From an uncultured Collinsella sp. (lineage in GTDB: Bacteria; Actinomycetota; Coriobacteriia; Coriobacteriales; Coriobacteriaceae), in contig CAAETD010000060.1 of the NCBI GenBank assembly GCA_900758885.1, positions 1 through 30,269 of the forward strand: a stretch of DNA of 30,269 bases, read 5' to 3'. Shown one piece after another: positions 8,049-16,698 of this stretch. The stretch's first letter is position 1; each line of letters starts with the position of its first letter. Below the pieces are notes generated by a model, which made no database searches, was not told the DNA's origin, and saw nothing but the letters and a program-made list of their open reading frames with translations. Made by a program: the position numbers and the translations under genes.

Positions 8049-8845
8049 AGCATCACGCCGATCGCAGCATGGCGCCCACAGGTGCCGCCCTCGTTGCGGT
8101 AGGAATAAAAGCGGTCGTTCTGACGAACGGTGGAAAGTTTGGTGTCCACAATGCCGTTCACATCGACACCGGCATCCACCAGCGCCTCGCGAATGGCGAC
8201 GGAAAGATCGAGCATGCGAGAAGCAGTAGCATCGATGCACGAGAACTCGGCAGCAAAGCGATCCATAAGTTCTTGGGACACCTCATACTCGTCGCCCAGG
8301 ATATGGGGCCCAATATAGGCAGAGATGTCCTCCGGCGTGCAGTCAGCCGCCCCACAAAGCGCCTGGCAGGCTTTGGCGGAAATACGCGCAATCGTGCCCT
8401 TCCAGCCAGAATGCACCACGGCAAAGCCGCCGGGAGCCACCAGCACCACGGGAACACAATCGGCAAAGCAGAGCATCACGGGCACCTCATGGGCCGTACA
8501 GACGAGGGCATCACAGCCCTCGGCAATCTGCTCACGAATGTTCTCGAGATCATCGGCACCGTTCGAGGTCACCGTCACGACGTGGTCACCATGTACTTGA
8601 TTGGGCACGAGCAGATTATGCTCGCACTCAGCGGCGCCCATGGCTTCGAGCGCTCGACGACGATTTTCTTGAACGGCAAAGGGGTCATCGCCTACATGCG
8701 AGCCCAGATTGAGTGAGGAGTACGCATCTTCGGAAACACCGCCGGTGCGCTCGGTAAAGGCAAAACGAACATCGGTCGTCGAACCCTCCACCAACGTAAC
8801 TCCATCATGGTCGACACGCGAAACGTTGTCCGCACGTGCTGCCAT
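8045..8845 (-). CDS. yfiH: YfiH/PgeF family (laccase-domain, DUF152) protein
   Basis: The product has 266 residues. Its metal-binding triad is visible as His85 (NQVHGDHV), Cys130 (CFADCVPV) and His145 (VVHSGWKGT), the family's defining motifs; YIGPHI and FYSYRNEGGTCGRHAA follow. Family members have been reported to act as purine nucleoside phosphorylase/deaminases and, in enterobacteria, to edit peptidoglycan precursors carrying the wrong amino acid (PgeF). Either role would suit a gene next to ftsZ, where its homologue ylmD normally sits. The start is well supported by AGGAGG eight bases upstream. It is the first gene of the transcript that continues into pstS with a 4-base start/stop overlap. 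Confidence 0.92.
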   Translation of the reverse strand: MAARADNVSRVDHDGVTLVEGSTTDVRFAFTERTGGVSEDAYSSLNLGSHVGDDPFAVQENRRRALEAMGAAECEHNLLVPNQVHGDHVVTVTSNGADDLENIREQIAEGCDALVCTAHEVPVMLCFADCVPVVLVAPGGFAVVHSGWKGTIARISAKACQALCGAADCTPEDISAYIGPHILGDEYEVSQELMDRFAAEFSCIDATASRMLDLSVAIREALVDAGVDVNGIVDTKLSTVRQNDRFYSYRNEGGTCGRHAAIGVML

Positions 8846-8923
8846 ACTAAAGCCTCCTATTACAACAAGTACCGCGGCGTCGCCGCGCAGTCCGTGTTTA
8901 TACGGCTGTCATACTTCTTTAAA

Positions 8924-8962
8924 AGGATACCCGCAGCGGTAGGGACCAAACGTAAAGGGAAC
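8924..8962 (-). promoter_or_regulatory. Candidate PHO-box-like promoter of the yfiH-pst operon
   Basis: On the minus strand two adjacent 11-base units, GTTCCCTTTAC (8962-8952) and GTTTGGTCCCT (8951-8941), stand in tandem; a weaker third unit precedes them. A possible -10 element TATCCT (8929-8924) follows after 11 bases. Direct 11-base units directly upstream of a -10 box are the architecture of PhoB/PhoP-activated promoters. The hexamers are only loosely conserved, so this is a candidate. A second possible -10 (TATAAA, 8902-8897) lies closer to the gene. Confidence 0.3.
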
Positions 8963-8999
8963 GTAAGGAGATTGGAGGCTTTCGTTTACAAACGAGAAA

Positions 9000-9030
9000 C
9001 AAAAAGGGCGCATCCATACGGACGCGCCCC
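9000..9030 (-). terminator. Rho-independent terminator of ftsZ
   Basis: On the minus strand GGGCGCGTCC and GGATGCGCCC pair around a 4-base loop and run directly into TTTTTG, 26 bases past the ftsZ stop codon. It separates ftsZ from the yfiH-pst operon. Confidence 0.9.
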
Positions 9031-9055
9031 TGTGCAAAACAATGCGAAGAACGAC

Positions 9056-10210
9056 TTAGAAGCTGCCGCGCTTGAGGAAGTCGGGAAGCTCAAACTGATC
9101 GTTGCCAAAGTTGGGCAGCTCGGTACCGCCGACGTTGCGAGTCGGGGCAGCCTGAGCGGGGCTGGCAGCCGGAGCGGTGCGCTGCGGCTCAGCGGAAGCA
9201 GCGGCCTTGCTCTGGGACTGCTGAGCAGCGAAGAGCTCGTCCTGACGGTTGACGTTGGAGTCGGAGAAGCCCGTAGCGATAACGGTGATGCGCACCTGGT
9301 CGCCCAGGGACTCGTCAACAACGGTACCGAAGATGATGTTGGCCTCGGGGTCGACGGCATTGGCGACAACGTCGGCGGCGTCGCTGATCTCCTGAATGCC
9401 CAGGTCCTTGGAGCCGGCGATGGAAAGCAGGACACGCGTGGCGCCATCGATGGAGCTCTCGAGCAGCGGACTGGAGATGGCCTGCTGGGCAGCGTCGACG
9501 GCACGGGTATCCCCAGAAGCGGTACCGATACCCATCATGGCGGTACCGGCCTGCTTCATGATGGTCTTAACATCGGCGAAGTCCAGGTTGATGATACCCG
9601 GGACGGTGATGAGGTCGGTGATGCCCTGGGTGCCCTGGGAAAGGACGCCATCGGCAATTGCGAAGGCCTCGAGCATCGTGGTCTTCTTCTCGGCGATGTC
9701 GAGCAGCTTGTCGTTAGGGATAACGATCATGGTGTCGACGCAATCGGAGAGGGTCTTGATGCCCTCCTCGGCGCTCTTCTTGCGCTTGCGACCCTCGAAG
9801 GTGAAGGGCTTGGTCACGACGGCGACGGTCAGCGCGCCGACCTCGTTCATTGCGATATCGGCAACGATGGGAGCGGCGCCGGTACCGGTACCACCGCCCT
9901 CGCCGCAGGTGATGAACACCATATCGGCGCCAGCGAGCGCCTCGGCGATATCGTCGCGGGACTCATCGGCAGCCTTGCGACCAACCTCGGGGTTGGCGCC
10001 GGCGCCCAGGCCGCGGGTAAGGTCGGTGCCGATGTGCACCTTGATATCGGCATCAGAGATCGCGAGTGCCTGAGCATCGGTGTTGATGGCAACAAACTCG
10101 ACGCCGCGGATGCCCTCTTCGATCATTCGATTGACCGCGTTGGTACCGCCGCCGCCGACGCCGACCACCTTAATGACGGCAAGGTAGTTGTTGATCTCTG
10201 TCTCGTGCAT
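9056..10210 (-). CDS. ftsZ: Cell division tubulin FtsZ
   Basis: A 384-residue GTPase that polymerises into the division ring. VVGVGGGGTNAVNRM (residues 15-29) and the tubulin signature GGGTGTG (105-111) bind GTP; the catalytic T7 loop region includes NLDFADVKTIM. A variable alanine/glutamine-rich linker follows residue 320 or so. The C-terminal tail FELPDFLKRGSF is the conserved peptide that SepF and other partners bind. The ATG at 10210 has GGAGGA six bases upstream and matches the family start; an in-frame ATG at 10240 would add ten unsupported residues. About 200 bases separate it from ftsQ, with a terminator-like hairpin and an AT-rich leader, so it is probably expressed from its own promoter. 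Confidence 0.98.
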   Translation of the reverse strand: MHETEINNYLAVIKVVGVGGGGTNAVNRMIEEGIRGVEFVAINTDAQALAISDADIKVHIGTDLTRGLGAGANPEVGRKAADESRDDIAEALAGADMVFITCGEGGGTGTGAAPIVADIAMNEVGALTVAVVTKPFTFEGRKRKKSAEEGIKTLSDCVDTMIVIPNDKLLDIAEKKTTMLEAFAIADGVLSQGTQGITDLITVPGIINLDFADVKTIMKQAGTAMMGIGTASGDTRAVDAAQQAISSPLLESSIDGATRVLLSIAGSKDLGIQEISDAADVVANAVDPEANIIFGTVVDESLGDQVRITVIATGFSDSNVNRQDELFAAQQSQSKAAASAEPQRTAPAASPAQAAPTRNVGGTELPNFGNDQFELPDFLKRGSF

Positions 10211-10409
10211 GTCGGTCCTCCGAACAAAGGTTATAGCCATAGCATGGGTTGACCCCTGCGCACATTAACCTTCAGGTTGAAAGTAAATGCAAAGGTAAAC
10301 CGTATTATGTTTGCACATTATGAACGTATCAGTCAAATAATTGACCGTGAAAACCAAACAAACCAGATAAACGGCGTGGTATGGCCCCTCAACAAAGCCG
10401 TTTAGGATG
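10211..10409 (-). promoter_or_regulatory. ftsZ leader/control region
   Basis: This AT-rich region between ftsQ and ftsZ contains a palindrome GTCAAATAATTGAC (10332-10345) and a palindromic element TTAACCTTCAGGTTGA (10265-10280). The second closely matches a site upstream of mraZ. Possible -10 hexamers (CATAAT twice, TATAAC) are present, but none has a convincing -35 partner at 16-18 bases, so I do not fix a promoter. Confidence 0.5.
10369..10403 (-). terminator. Terminator-like hairpin after ftsQ
   Basis: Seven-base arms AAACGGC and GCCGTTT flank a 21-base loop just past the ftsQ stop codon, followed on the minus strand by the T-rich ATCTGGTTTGTTTGGTTTTC. The stem is short for its loop, so it may be a weak terminator or attenuator. 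Confidence 0.45.
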
Positions 10410-11675
10410 CTAGGCGGTCGGTGCGTTCCTAAACGTGTAGTTGCCTGGAGAGCGCACATTGATATAGGTTACGCCCTCTACCTGCGAAAGCAGCTTGGTC
10501 ACGATGCGTTCTTTCTTGGCGATATCATCCGAATCGCCCAGCGACACCTCGACGCCGTTGTCGAGATTTGCCGAGATAGCCTCAACGGAAGGCGTGGAAA
10601 TATCCTTCACCTGGCCCAAGAACTCGCTCGAAAAACCGCGTGCGTAATCCAGACCGGCCTTGACGGCCTTGGAGCTCACCGCCCGACCCGAAACCGGTGC
10701 GACATCGGCCGAGACGTCAGTCAACAGCACGGCGCCGTAGTGCTTGGCAAGCGCCAGGGCCGCATCGATGCCGGTCAGGGTGTTGGCACCCTCCCCCGAT
10801 GTAATGACGTTCCCCTGGTCGTCCACCTCGACAGACGTCGACAGCGGAGCGATCCAGGTGTCATCGTCTCCGATAGCCCAGGCAAGGTCGTCGGAGCTGA
10901 TATACGCAATGGCGGTAACTTTACGCTCCGTCGGCGTGATGATAAGCGTATGGGGAAACTGACGCTGGACATCCACGCCCGAGACCCACGGGTTTTGCTT
11001 GAGGCCCTCGGTAATCTGATCGGGATCCACGTTAAAGAGCGACGTGTTCTCGGGAAGACTGATGAGCTGCATGGCGTCGTGCTTGGTCACATGCTCGCTG
11101 CCATGAATCTGAATATCGGTGGCGGCGAACAGGCCGGAGTTGATAACGACGATGGCAACAATGGCAAGTACGGCCACGGCTGCCAGGATGCCGCCCGCGA
11201 TCTTGCCTTTACCCTTCATGGCGGAAGCAGCGTCGGTCGTCTTGCTTGCCATGGCACCCAGCGATGACAGAGGATTGATGCCCCTTTTTGCCGAAGACGC
11301 CTTGGCGGCGGGTACCGATGTCAGTGAACGCGGCTTAGCGCCAGCCAACGTACGGCCGGCATGCGGCGCACGAGCTCCCAGCGAAGGCTTGGGCGTCGCC
11401 ATGGGTCGGGAGGTCTTGGTGCCCATCGCCGGCTTGGGCGTCACCGAAGGACGCGGAGCCGGACGACTCGTCTTTTTAGAAGCGGGGCGTCCCCCCAGCT
11501 GCGAGCCGACGACCGGGCGCTTGGCAGGACGAACGGGCCCAACAGACTTGGAGGGCATGGCGGGCTTATGTTGAGGCTGGGCAGGTGCGCCGGAACGCCC
11601 TCCGGCGCGGCGGAAGGTTGGTTTCGATGCTCTAGAAGCCGAGGAATTTAACTTCCGGTCTGAGCTCGATGCCAT
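10410..11675 (-). CDS. ftsQ: FtsQ/DivIB-type cell division protein with long basic N-terminal tail
   Basis: The product has 421 residues. The first ~155 are low-complexity and rich in Lys, Arg, Pro, Ser, Ala and Gly, with recurring KP/RP motifs. A single membrane helix follows (about 159-180), then a POTRA domain (about 184-253, with LFNVDPDQITEGLKQNPWV) and a beta-rich extracytoplasmic domain. FtsQ links the Z-ring to FtsL and the FtsW-FtsI synthase. The cytoplasmic tail is several times longer than in E. coli FtsQ. The ATG lies 44 bases inside the end of murB, with GGGAGG just upstream. No later methionine before residue 40 offers an alternative; starting there would only shorten the tail. 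Confidence 0.9.
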   Translation of the reverse strand: MASSSDRKLNSSASRASKPTFRRAGGRSGAPAQPQHKPAMPSKSVGPVRPAKRPVVGSQLGGRPASKKTSRPAPRPSVTPKPAMGTKTSRPMATPKPSLGARAPHAGRTLAGAKPRSLTSVPAAKASSAKRGINPLSSLGAMASKTTDAASAMKGKGKIAGGILAAVAVLAIVAIVVINSGLFAATDIQIHGSEHVTKHDAMQLISLPENTSLFNVDPDQITEGLKQNPWVSGVDVQRQFPHTLIITPTERKVTAIAYISSDDLAWAIGDDDTWIAPLSTSVEVDDQGNVITSGEGANTLTGIDAALALAKHYGAVLLTDVSADVAPVSGRAVSSKAVKAGLDYARGFSSEFLGQVKDISTPSVEAISANLDNGVEVSLGDSDDIAKKERIVTKLLSQVEGVTYINVRSPGNYTFRNAPTA

Positions 11676-12543
11676 ACGCCTCCCTCACCTTTCCGTGCAC
11701 ATGCCTGATAACCGCGGCCACGTCATCGGCCGAGGCGGTTCCGTTATTAACGATAAAATTAGCGTGTACGGGCGAAACTTCCGCACCGCCAACCGAAAAA
11801 CCCTTTAATCCACAATCCTCAATCAACTTGCCCACGCTTGCATCGGGCGGGTTGCGAAAGACCGATCCGCAGGATGCACGGCCCATGGGCTGCGTGCGCT
11901 TGCGGCGCGTCAGGTACCGCTCCATGCGCTCGCGAATGTCGGCCTTGGGCGCGGGCTTGAGTTTAAGCACGCACTCGAGAATGATCTCATTACGCGGCAA
12001 GCTGCACTCGCGATACCCCCAAGCGATCTCGGACCCTGCATAGTGCTTAATACCGGACGCCGGATCAAACGTGACCACGTCCTCGATAAGGGAACCGATC
12101 CACTCGTTCCGCGTACCTGCGTTCATGGACACGGCGCCGCCGACCGAACCGGGAATACCGACCGCGAACTCAAGGCCCGAAAGCCCGCGCGACAAGGCGT
12201 CGTTGACCAAACGCGCGAACATCACGCCCGCACCAACGGTCAGCGTGCAGCCGTCCTCGGCAACAACCGTGCGCTGAAACTCACGTCCCAGCGAAATAAC
12301 GGCGCCGCGATAACCGGCATCGGCAACCAACAGGTTGGACCCCTTACCGATAATCACCCACGGCACCTGCTCGCGGTCAAGCACCGCCACGGCGCGACGC
12401 AGGGCATGGTAGCTATGGCACGTCACAAAGAGGTCGGCCTTGCCGCCGATACGATAGCTTGTATGGCGTGCAAGACGTTCGTCCTCGACCACGTCCGTGT
12501 CGATCATGCCCGAAAGCGCCATGACGGCGTTAAACAGACCCAT
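11632..12543 (-). CDS. murB: UDP-N-acetylenolpyruvoylglucosamine reductase MurB
   Basis: A 303-residue FAD enzyme that reduces enolpyruvyl-UDP-GlcNAc with NADPH to UDP-MurNAc. FAD-binding blocks are visible: SYRIGGKADLFV, VIIGKGSNLLVAD and VGIPGSVGGAVSMNAG; the RASCGSVFRNP segment holds the catalytic serine. The start ATG is five bases after the murC stop and lacks a clear ribosome binding site, so translation is probably coupled to murC; an ATG seven codons later (MALSG) is an alternative. The last 44 bases overlap ftsQ. MurA, which makes its substrate, is not in the window. Confidence 0.96.
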   Translation of the reverse strand: MGLFNAVMALSGMIDTDVVEDERLARHTSYRIGGKADLFVTCHSYHALRRAVAVLDREQVPWVIIGKGSNLLVADAGYRGAVISLGREFQRTVVAEDGCTLTVGAGVMFARLVNDALSRGLSGLEFAVGIPGSVGGAVSMNAGTRNEWIGSLIEDVVTFDPASGIKHYAGSEIAWGYRECSLPRNEIILECVLKLKPAPKADIRERMERYLTRRKRTQPMGRASCGSVFRNPPDASVGKLIEDCGLKGFSVGGAEVSPVHANFIVNNGTASADDVAAVIRHVHGKVREAYGIELRPEVKFLGF

Positions 12544-12548
12544 GGAGG

Positions 12549-13967
12549 TTAAGCGTCTTTCTTGGCAGTCAGATACTCGATGAACTCGGGGCCGACGGTC
12601 GTGACGTCACCTGCACCCATGGTGAGTAGCAGGTCGCCCTCGCCCACGAGCTTCTCAAGCTCCTGGTTGAGCTCAAGACGACTGGAGCAGTACACGACCT
12701 CCTTGCCGGGGTGCTTGGCGCGAACGGTATCTGCGAGCATCTTGGAGGTAACGCCCGGAATCGGCATCTCGCCGGCGGAGAACACATCGATCAGCAGCAG
12801 CTTATCGGCGTTGGCAAAGGCATCGGCAAAGTCATCGCACAGAGCCTGCAGGCGCGAATAGCGGTGCGGCTGGAACACGACGTCGACATGTTTGTAGCCC
12901 AGCGAAGAGGCAGCAGCGAGCGTCGCCTTGATCTCGGTGGGATGATGGCCGTAATCGTCAACCACCGTGATGCCGTCGATATCGCCCACGTGGGTAAAGC
13001 GACGACGGACGCCCTCAAAACTCGAAAGTGCCTTAGCGGCGGCGTCGATATCGAGGCCAAGGACATGGGCGACGGTCAAGACGGCCGTGGCGTTGAGCAT
13101 GTTGTGACGACCGGGGTTGCTCTTGATCTCGACAGCGTGCTCGGTGCCGTCCTCAAAGCGAACGATAAAGTCGCTCTGGATGCCCTTGACATCCGGATGT
13201 ACGCAGACGATGTCGTTGTTCTCGGCAAAGCCATAGGAAAGCACATGACGGCCCGTCGACTTGGCGAGCTCGACCAGATGCGGGTCCTCGCCGCAAACAA
13301 TGACGGTGCCGTCCTCGCCCACCAGACCCATAAACTTGGCAAAGGTGGCCTCGATCTCCTCGATGCCCGAGTAGTGATCGAGATGGTCGGCCTCGACGTT
13401 GGTCACGATGACCACGTTGGGGTTCAGGAACAGGAACGAGCTATCGGACTCATCGGCCTCGGCGACAAAGTAGTCACCCGAGCCGTTCTTGCCGTTGGTG
13501 TCGTAGCCCTCGACGATGCCGCCGATCAAAAAGCTGGGGTCCAGACCCATGCGATCGAGCATCGTGGCGCACATCGAAGACGTCGTGGTCTTGCCGTGCG
13601 TGCCGGCAACGGCGACGGTGGTGTAGCCGTGGCCCAGAGCCGAGAGCATCTTGGCGCGGGGCCACACGGGAATACCCAGCTCGCGTGCACGCACGAGCTC
13701 GGGGTTGGACTCGGGAATAGCGGTGGAGACCACAACCACGTCGGGCTTGACCTCGTCGATCGTCGCAGCCTCATGGCCCACGTGGACCTTCACGCCGGCG
13801 CGGGTAAGCTGGCGAATATAGCGCGACGTCTTAAGGTCGGAGCCGGTAACGGTATAACCGCGCTCGTGCAGGACGAGGGCGATGCCGCTCATGCCGGCGC
13901 CACCGATACCGATAAAATGGGCGCTCTTGAACTCGGGCGCGGAGGTTGCAGTCTGGGAATCAGCCAT
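12549..13967 (-). CDS. murC: UDP-N-acetylmuramate--L-alanine ligase MurC
   Basis: The 472-residue enzyme adds L-alanine to UDP-MurNAc using ATP. The N-terminal domain has FIGIGGAGMSGIALVL; the ATP site is AGTHGKTTTSSM; the conserved EADESDSSFLFL and NVEADHLDHY blocks bind Mg and substrate; DDYGHHPTEI and FQPHRYSRL are in the C-terminal domain. The ATG at 13967 follows AAGGAG by 11 bases. An in-frame ATG at 13994 would place the ribosome binding site inside the gene. A 97-base gap separates it from murG. Confidence 0.97.
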   Translation of the reverse strand: MADSQTATSAPEFKSAHFIGIGGAGMSGIALVLHERGYTVTGSDLKTSRYIRQLTRAGVKVHVGHEAATIDEVKPDVVVVSTAIPESNPELVRARELGIPVWPRAKMLSALGHGYTTVAVAGTHGKTTTSSMCATMLDRMGLDPSFLIGGIVEGYDTNGKNGSGDYFVAEADESDSSFLFLNPNVVIVTNVEADHLDHYSGIEEIEATFAKFMGLVGEDGTVIVCGEDPHLVELAKSTGRHVLSYGFAENNDIVCVHPDVKGIQSDFIVRFEDGTEHAVEIKSNPGRHNMLNATAVLTVAHVLGLDIDAAAKALSSFEGVRRRFTHVGDIDGITVVDDYGHHPTEIKATLAAASSLGYKHVDVVFQPHRYSRLQALCDDFADAFANADKLLLIDVFSAGEMPIPGVTSKMLADTVRAKHPGKEVVYCSSRLELNQELEKLVGEGDLLLTMGAGDVTTVGPEFIEYLTAKKDA

Positions 13968-14064
13968 GTGCTCGTGTACTCCTTGCGTAAACACTGCCTG
14001 TAACCCATTAACTGTACCGCACCTACCGCATCCGCGCGAGGGCGACCGGCGATATCCCGTCTAA

Positions 14065-15180
14065 CTAACGCAATCCCTCTACCGCATCGGCCAAAAGTGC
14101 GGCGGCACGGTCCTGGGCCAAGCCACGCGCCGCCTGACGCATCGCATCACGCGCCGCAGCGTCATCGATCAGGTGCAGCAGCTCGTCGGCAAAGGCAGGG
14201 GCGTCGATATCGGCATCGGCGCATAGCACGCCGGCACCGGCATCGACCAGGTAACGCGCATTCGTGGTCTGGTGGTCGGCCGTGGCGTGCGGGTACGGCA
14301 CGAGTACCGAGGGCACGGCAAGCGCGGCGATCTCGGCCACGCTCGAGGCACCGGAACGCGAGAGCACCAAATCGGCCGCAGCCAGCATATCGCCCATGTT
14401 GTCGATGTAGGGCTGGACTCGATAGCGCTTCGCCTCCTCGGGAGTCAGCGCCAAAGCGCGCTCGGTCTCCTCAAAGCCGTCGGCACCCGTCGAATGCAAA
14501 ACGTAGAGATTCTCGCGGGTCAGCAGCTCACTCTTGAGCGAGGCAACACGCTCGTTGAGATGCTGAGCACCGAGCGAACCACCAAAGACGAGCAGAAGCG
14601 TCGCGTCCTCGGGCACACCGAGCGTCTTGCGACCGCGGGCGCGATCGCCCTCGATCACCGAACGACGCACGGGATTGCCCGTCATGAGCACATGGTCGGG
14701 GTCGCCCTCACGCTCAAAGACCGCGCGGGCCGCAGGTACCGAAATGCACACGCGGGCGGCATGTGAGTTCATCATCTTATTGGCCAGACCCGGAACAGAG
14801 TTCTGCTCGTGCAGCAGATACGGAACGCCGGCGCCCTTGCACCAACCCAGCAGCGGGACCTCAACGTAAGCACCAAAGCCGATAGCGGCATCGGGCTTAC
14901 CGACCTTTGAGAAGTGACTGGCAAGCGCACGCTTCGCCTTGTTGACGCGCCACAGCGAGGTCAGCGCCGTCCAGGGACGGGAGCGATCGAAGCCCGTGAC
15001 CGTGATGGGCACAAAATCGAATCCGGCCTCGGGAACCAGACGACCCTCGAGCTTGCGCGACTGGCCCACGAACACAACGTGATGACCGCGGTCACGCAGC
15101 TCCTCGGCCAAGGCGAGCGCGGGGTTGATATGTCCTGCCGTGCCGCCGGCTGCAATAGCAACGGTCATCTTATCGGTCAT
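14065..15180 (-). CDS. murG: Lipid II synthase MurG (UDP-GlcNAc transferase)
   Basis: A 371-residue GT-B glycosyltransferase that adds GlcNAc to lipid I on the inner membrane face, forming lipid II. AAGGTAGHINPALALAE is the N-terminal glycine-rich loop; VFGGSLGAQHLNE and LSRSGASSVAEIAALAVPSV with PYPHATADHQTTNA form the UDP-sugar site. The ATG at 15180 has GAAGGG upstream and overlaps the end of ftsW by 11 bases; another ATG lies four codons later (15168), and a GTG at 15198 is open but less well placed. Confidence 0.96.
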   Translation of the reverse strand: MTDKMTVAIAAGGTAGHINPALALAEELRDRGHHVVFVGQSRKLEGRLVPEAGFDFVPITVTGFDRSRPWTALTSLWRVNKAKRALASHFSKVGKPDAAIGFGAYVEVPLLGWCKGAGVPYLLHEQNSVPGLANKMMNSHAARVCISVPAARAVFEREGDPDHVLMTGNPVRRSVIEGDRARGRKTLGVPEDATLLLVFGGSLGAQHLNERVASLKSELLTRENLYVLHSTGADGFEETERALALTPEEAKRYRVQPYIDNMGDMLAAADLVLSRSGASSVAEIAALAVPSVLVPYPHATADHQTTNARYLVDAGAGVLCADADIDAPAFADELLHLIDDAAARDAMRQAARGLAQDRAAALLADAVEGLR

Positions 15181-16690
15181 GGTAATCCCTTCGTACACGC
15201 GGTCCCTGGTCGTCGGTACGCAGACGCGCCGACGGGTCCGAATTCAAATCGATTCGATTATATCCGCCGCCCGCATTGCGAGGAGTGGGGCGCTGCGGAC
15301 GACCTTGCGGCGCCGTTCGCTGACGCGGACGGGCTACCGGCTCGGTCGCAGAGCCATCCAGAACGGTAAAGCCGTTACGCGAAGATCGCTCGCCGCGCAC
15401 GTGGGGCACGCCGGCGGTACTCTCATCCATAACGGCAAAGCTCTCGCGGCGACGGTCGTACTCATCGCGACGGGCGCTCTCATACGAAACGCGCAGGATC
15501 AGACCGGCGAGCATAAGCGACACAATAATCGACGAGCCACCGTAGCTAATAAACGGCAGCGGCTTGCCCGTCATGGGAAACACATTGAGAATGCCCAGCG
15601 CGTTGATCAAAAACTGCACCGCAAGGATGACCGCGGAACCCGATGCCATAAGTGCTCCGCGACGGTCGGTCGCCTGCTCGGCAATACGAAACGCCGAGTA
15701 GATCAGCATCGCGAACACCAAGAAGAACAGCACGGTTCCGATAAAGCCAACTTCCTCGCCAATGATGGCCAAGATGTAGTCGTTGTGTGCCTCGGGCAGA
15801 TACGAGTACTTCATGGTTGAGTTGCCGATGCCGCGGCCGAACAGACCGCCCGAGGCAAAGGCCATGATGGCAAGCGTGGCCTGATAGCCGTCACCATACT
15901 CGTCGGCCCAAGGGTTCAAGGCAACCTGAATACGCACCATACGGTACGGCTCTGCGACAAGCGCAATCACGATCACGAGAATGCCGAAGATTAGCACGCC
16001 GATGATAAATCTGGGGTCGAGACCCGCAAACAACGCCATGCACATGAGGGTCAACAGGATGATCAGGACAGTACCGAAATCGGGCTGGATAAAAATCAGA
16101 AAGAGCGAAATGCCCAGGTAGATACCCATCTTGCGAAGGAATTCGTTGATGTTGCCACCGGGCGAAAAGAAGCGATCAAGCATGATGGCCGAATACGCAA
16201 TGGCAAATGGCTTTAAAAACTCGGAAGGCTGGAACTGAATACCGGCGATGTTGAGCCAGCGCGTGGCGCCGCGGCTGCCGCTGCCCACCAAGAACACCAG
16301 AAGCAGTAGCCCTATCATGCCGATAAGGAAGATCCTGAGCACATCCTCCCCAAACCAGCTGTCCGGCAAAACGCGCACGATGGCAATCAGCGCCAGAACA
16401 CCGACCACGGCAAACGCGGCCTGTCGACCCAGAAAAAACGTCGCCGAGCCATTCTCGTGCAGCGCCTCGACCGAAGACGCCGAGTACACCATCAGCAGGC
16501 CAAAGCATACCAAGGTAAACAAGCAGGCCATGAATATCAAACGGGGGCGCATGATACGGGCGGGAACGCCGGCAATATAGCGTTCGCTAAACGACTGCCC
16601 GCCGCGGCTGGAACGCGGTGTGGTGCGACGTGAGGAAGCACGGTCCGAGTCGGGCCTCCTCATACCTTGTCGGGGGCTCTCCTCTCTCAC
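15170..16690 (-). CDS. ftsW: SEDS peptidoglycan polymerase FtsW
   Basis: The 506-residue membrane glycosyltransferase polymerises lipid II at the septum with FtsI. About ten membrane segments lie between residues 50 and 400. LPEAHNDYILAIIGEEVG (298-315) contains Asp304, matching the catalytic Asp of SEDS proteins, and GKPLPFISYGGSS (375-387) is the C-terminal signature. Both ends are extended: a ~45-residue Arg/Ser-rich N-terminus and a ~100-residue basic, proline-rich C-terminal tail. The start is uncertain: GTG at 16690, eight bases after murD, or ATG at 16663. Confidence 0.95.
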   Translation of the reverse strand: MREESPRQGMRRPDSDRASSRRTTPRSSRGGQSFSERYIAGVPARIMRPRLIFMACLFTLVCFGLLMVYSASSVEALHENGSATFFLGRQAAFAVVGVLALIAIVRVLPDSWFGEDVLRIFLIGMIGLLLLVFLVGSGSRGATRWLNIAGIQFQPSEFLKPFAIAYSAIMLDRFFSPGGNINEFLRKMGIYLGISLFLIFIQPDFGTVLIILLTLMCMALFAGLDPRFIIGVLIFGILVIVIALVAEPYRMVRIQVALNPWADEYGDGYQATLAIMAFASGGLFGRGIGNSTMKYSYLPEAHNDYILAIIGEEVGFIGTVLFFLVFAMLIYSAFRIAEQATDRRGALMASGSAVILAVQFLINALGILNVFPMTGKPLPFISYGGSSIIVSLMLAGLILRVSYESARRDEYDRRRESFAVMDESTAGVPHVRGERSSRNGFTVLDGSATEPVARPRQRTAPQGRPQRPTPRNAGGGYNRIDLNSDPSARLRTDDQGPRVRRDYHDR

Positions 16691-16698
16691 CGCAACCC

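Noticed and set aside
8807..10252. Open frame of 481 codons on the plus strand
   Set aside because: It is antisense to ftsZ and runs through the ftsZ terminator; its composition is Gly/Leu/Asp-rich with no domain.
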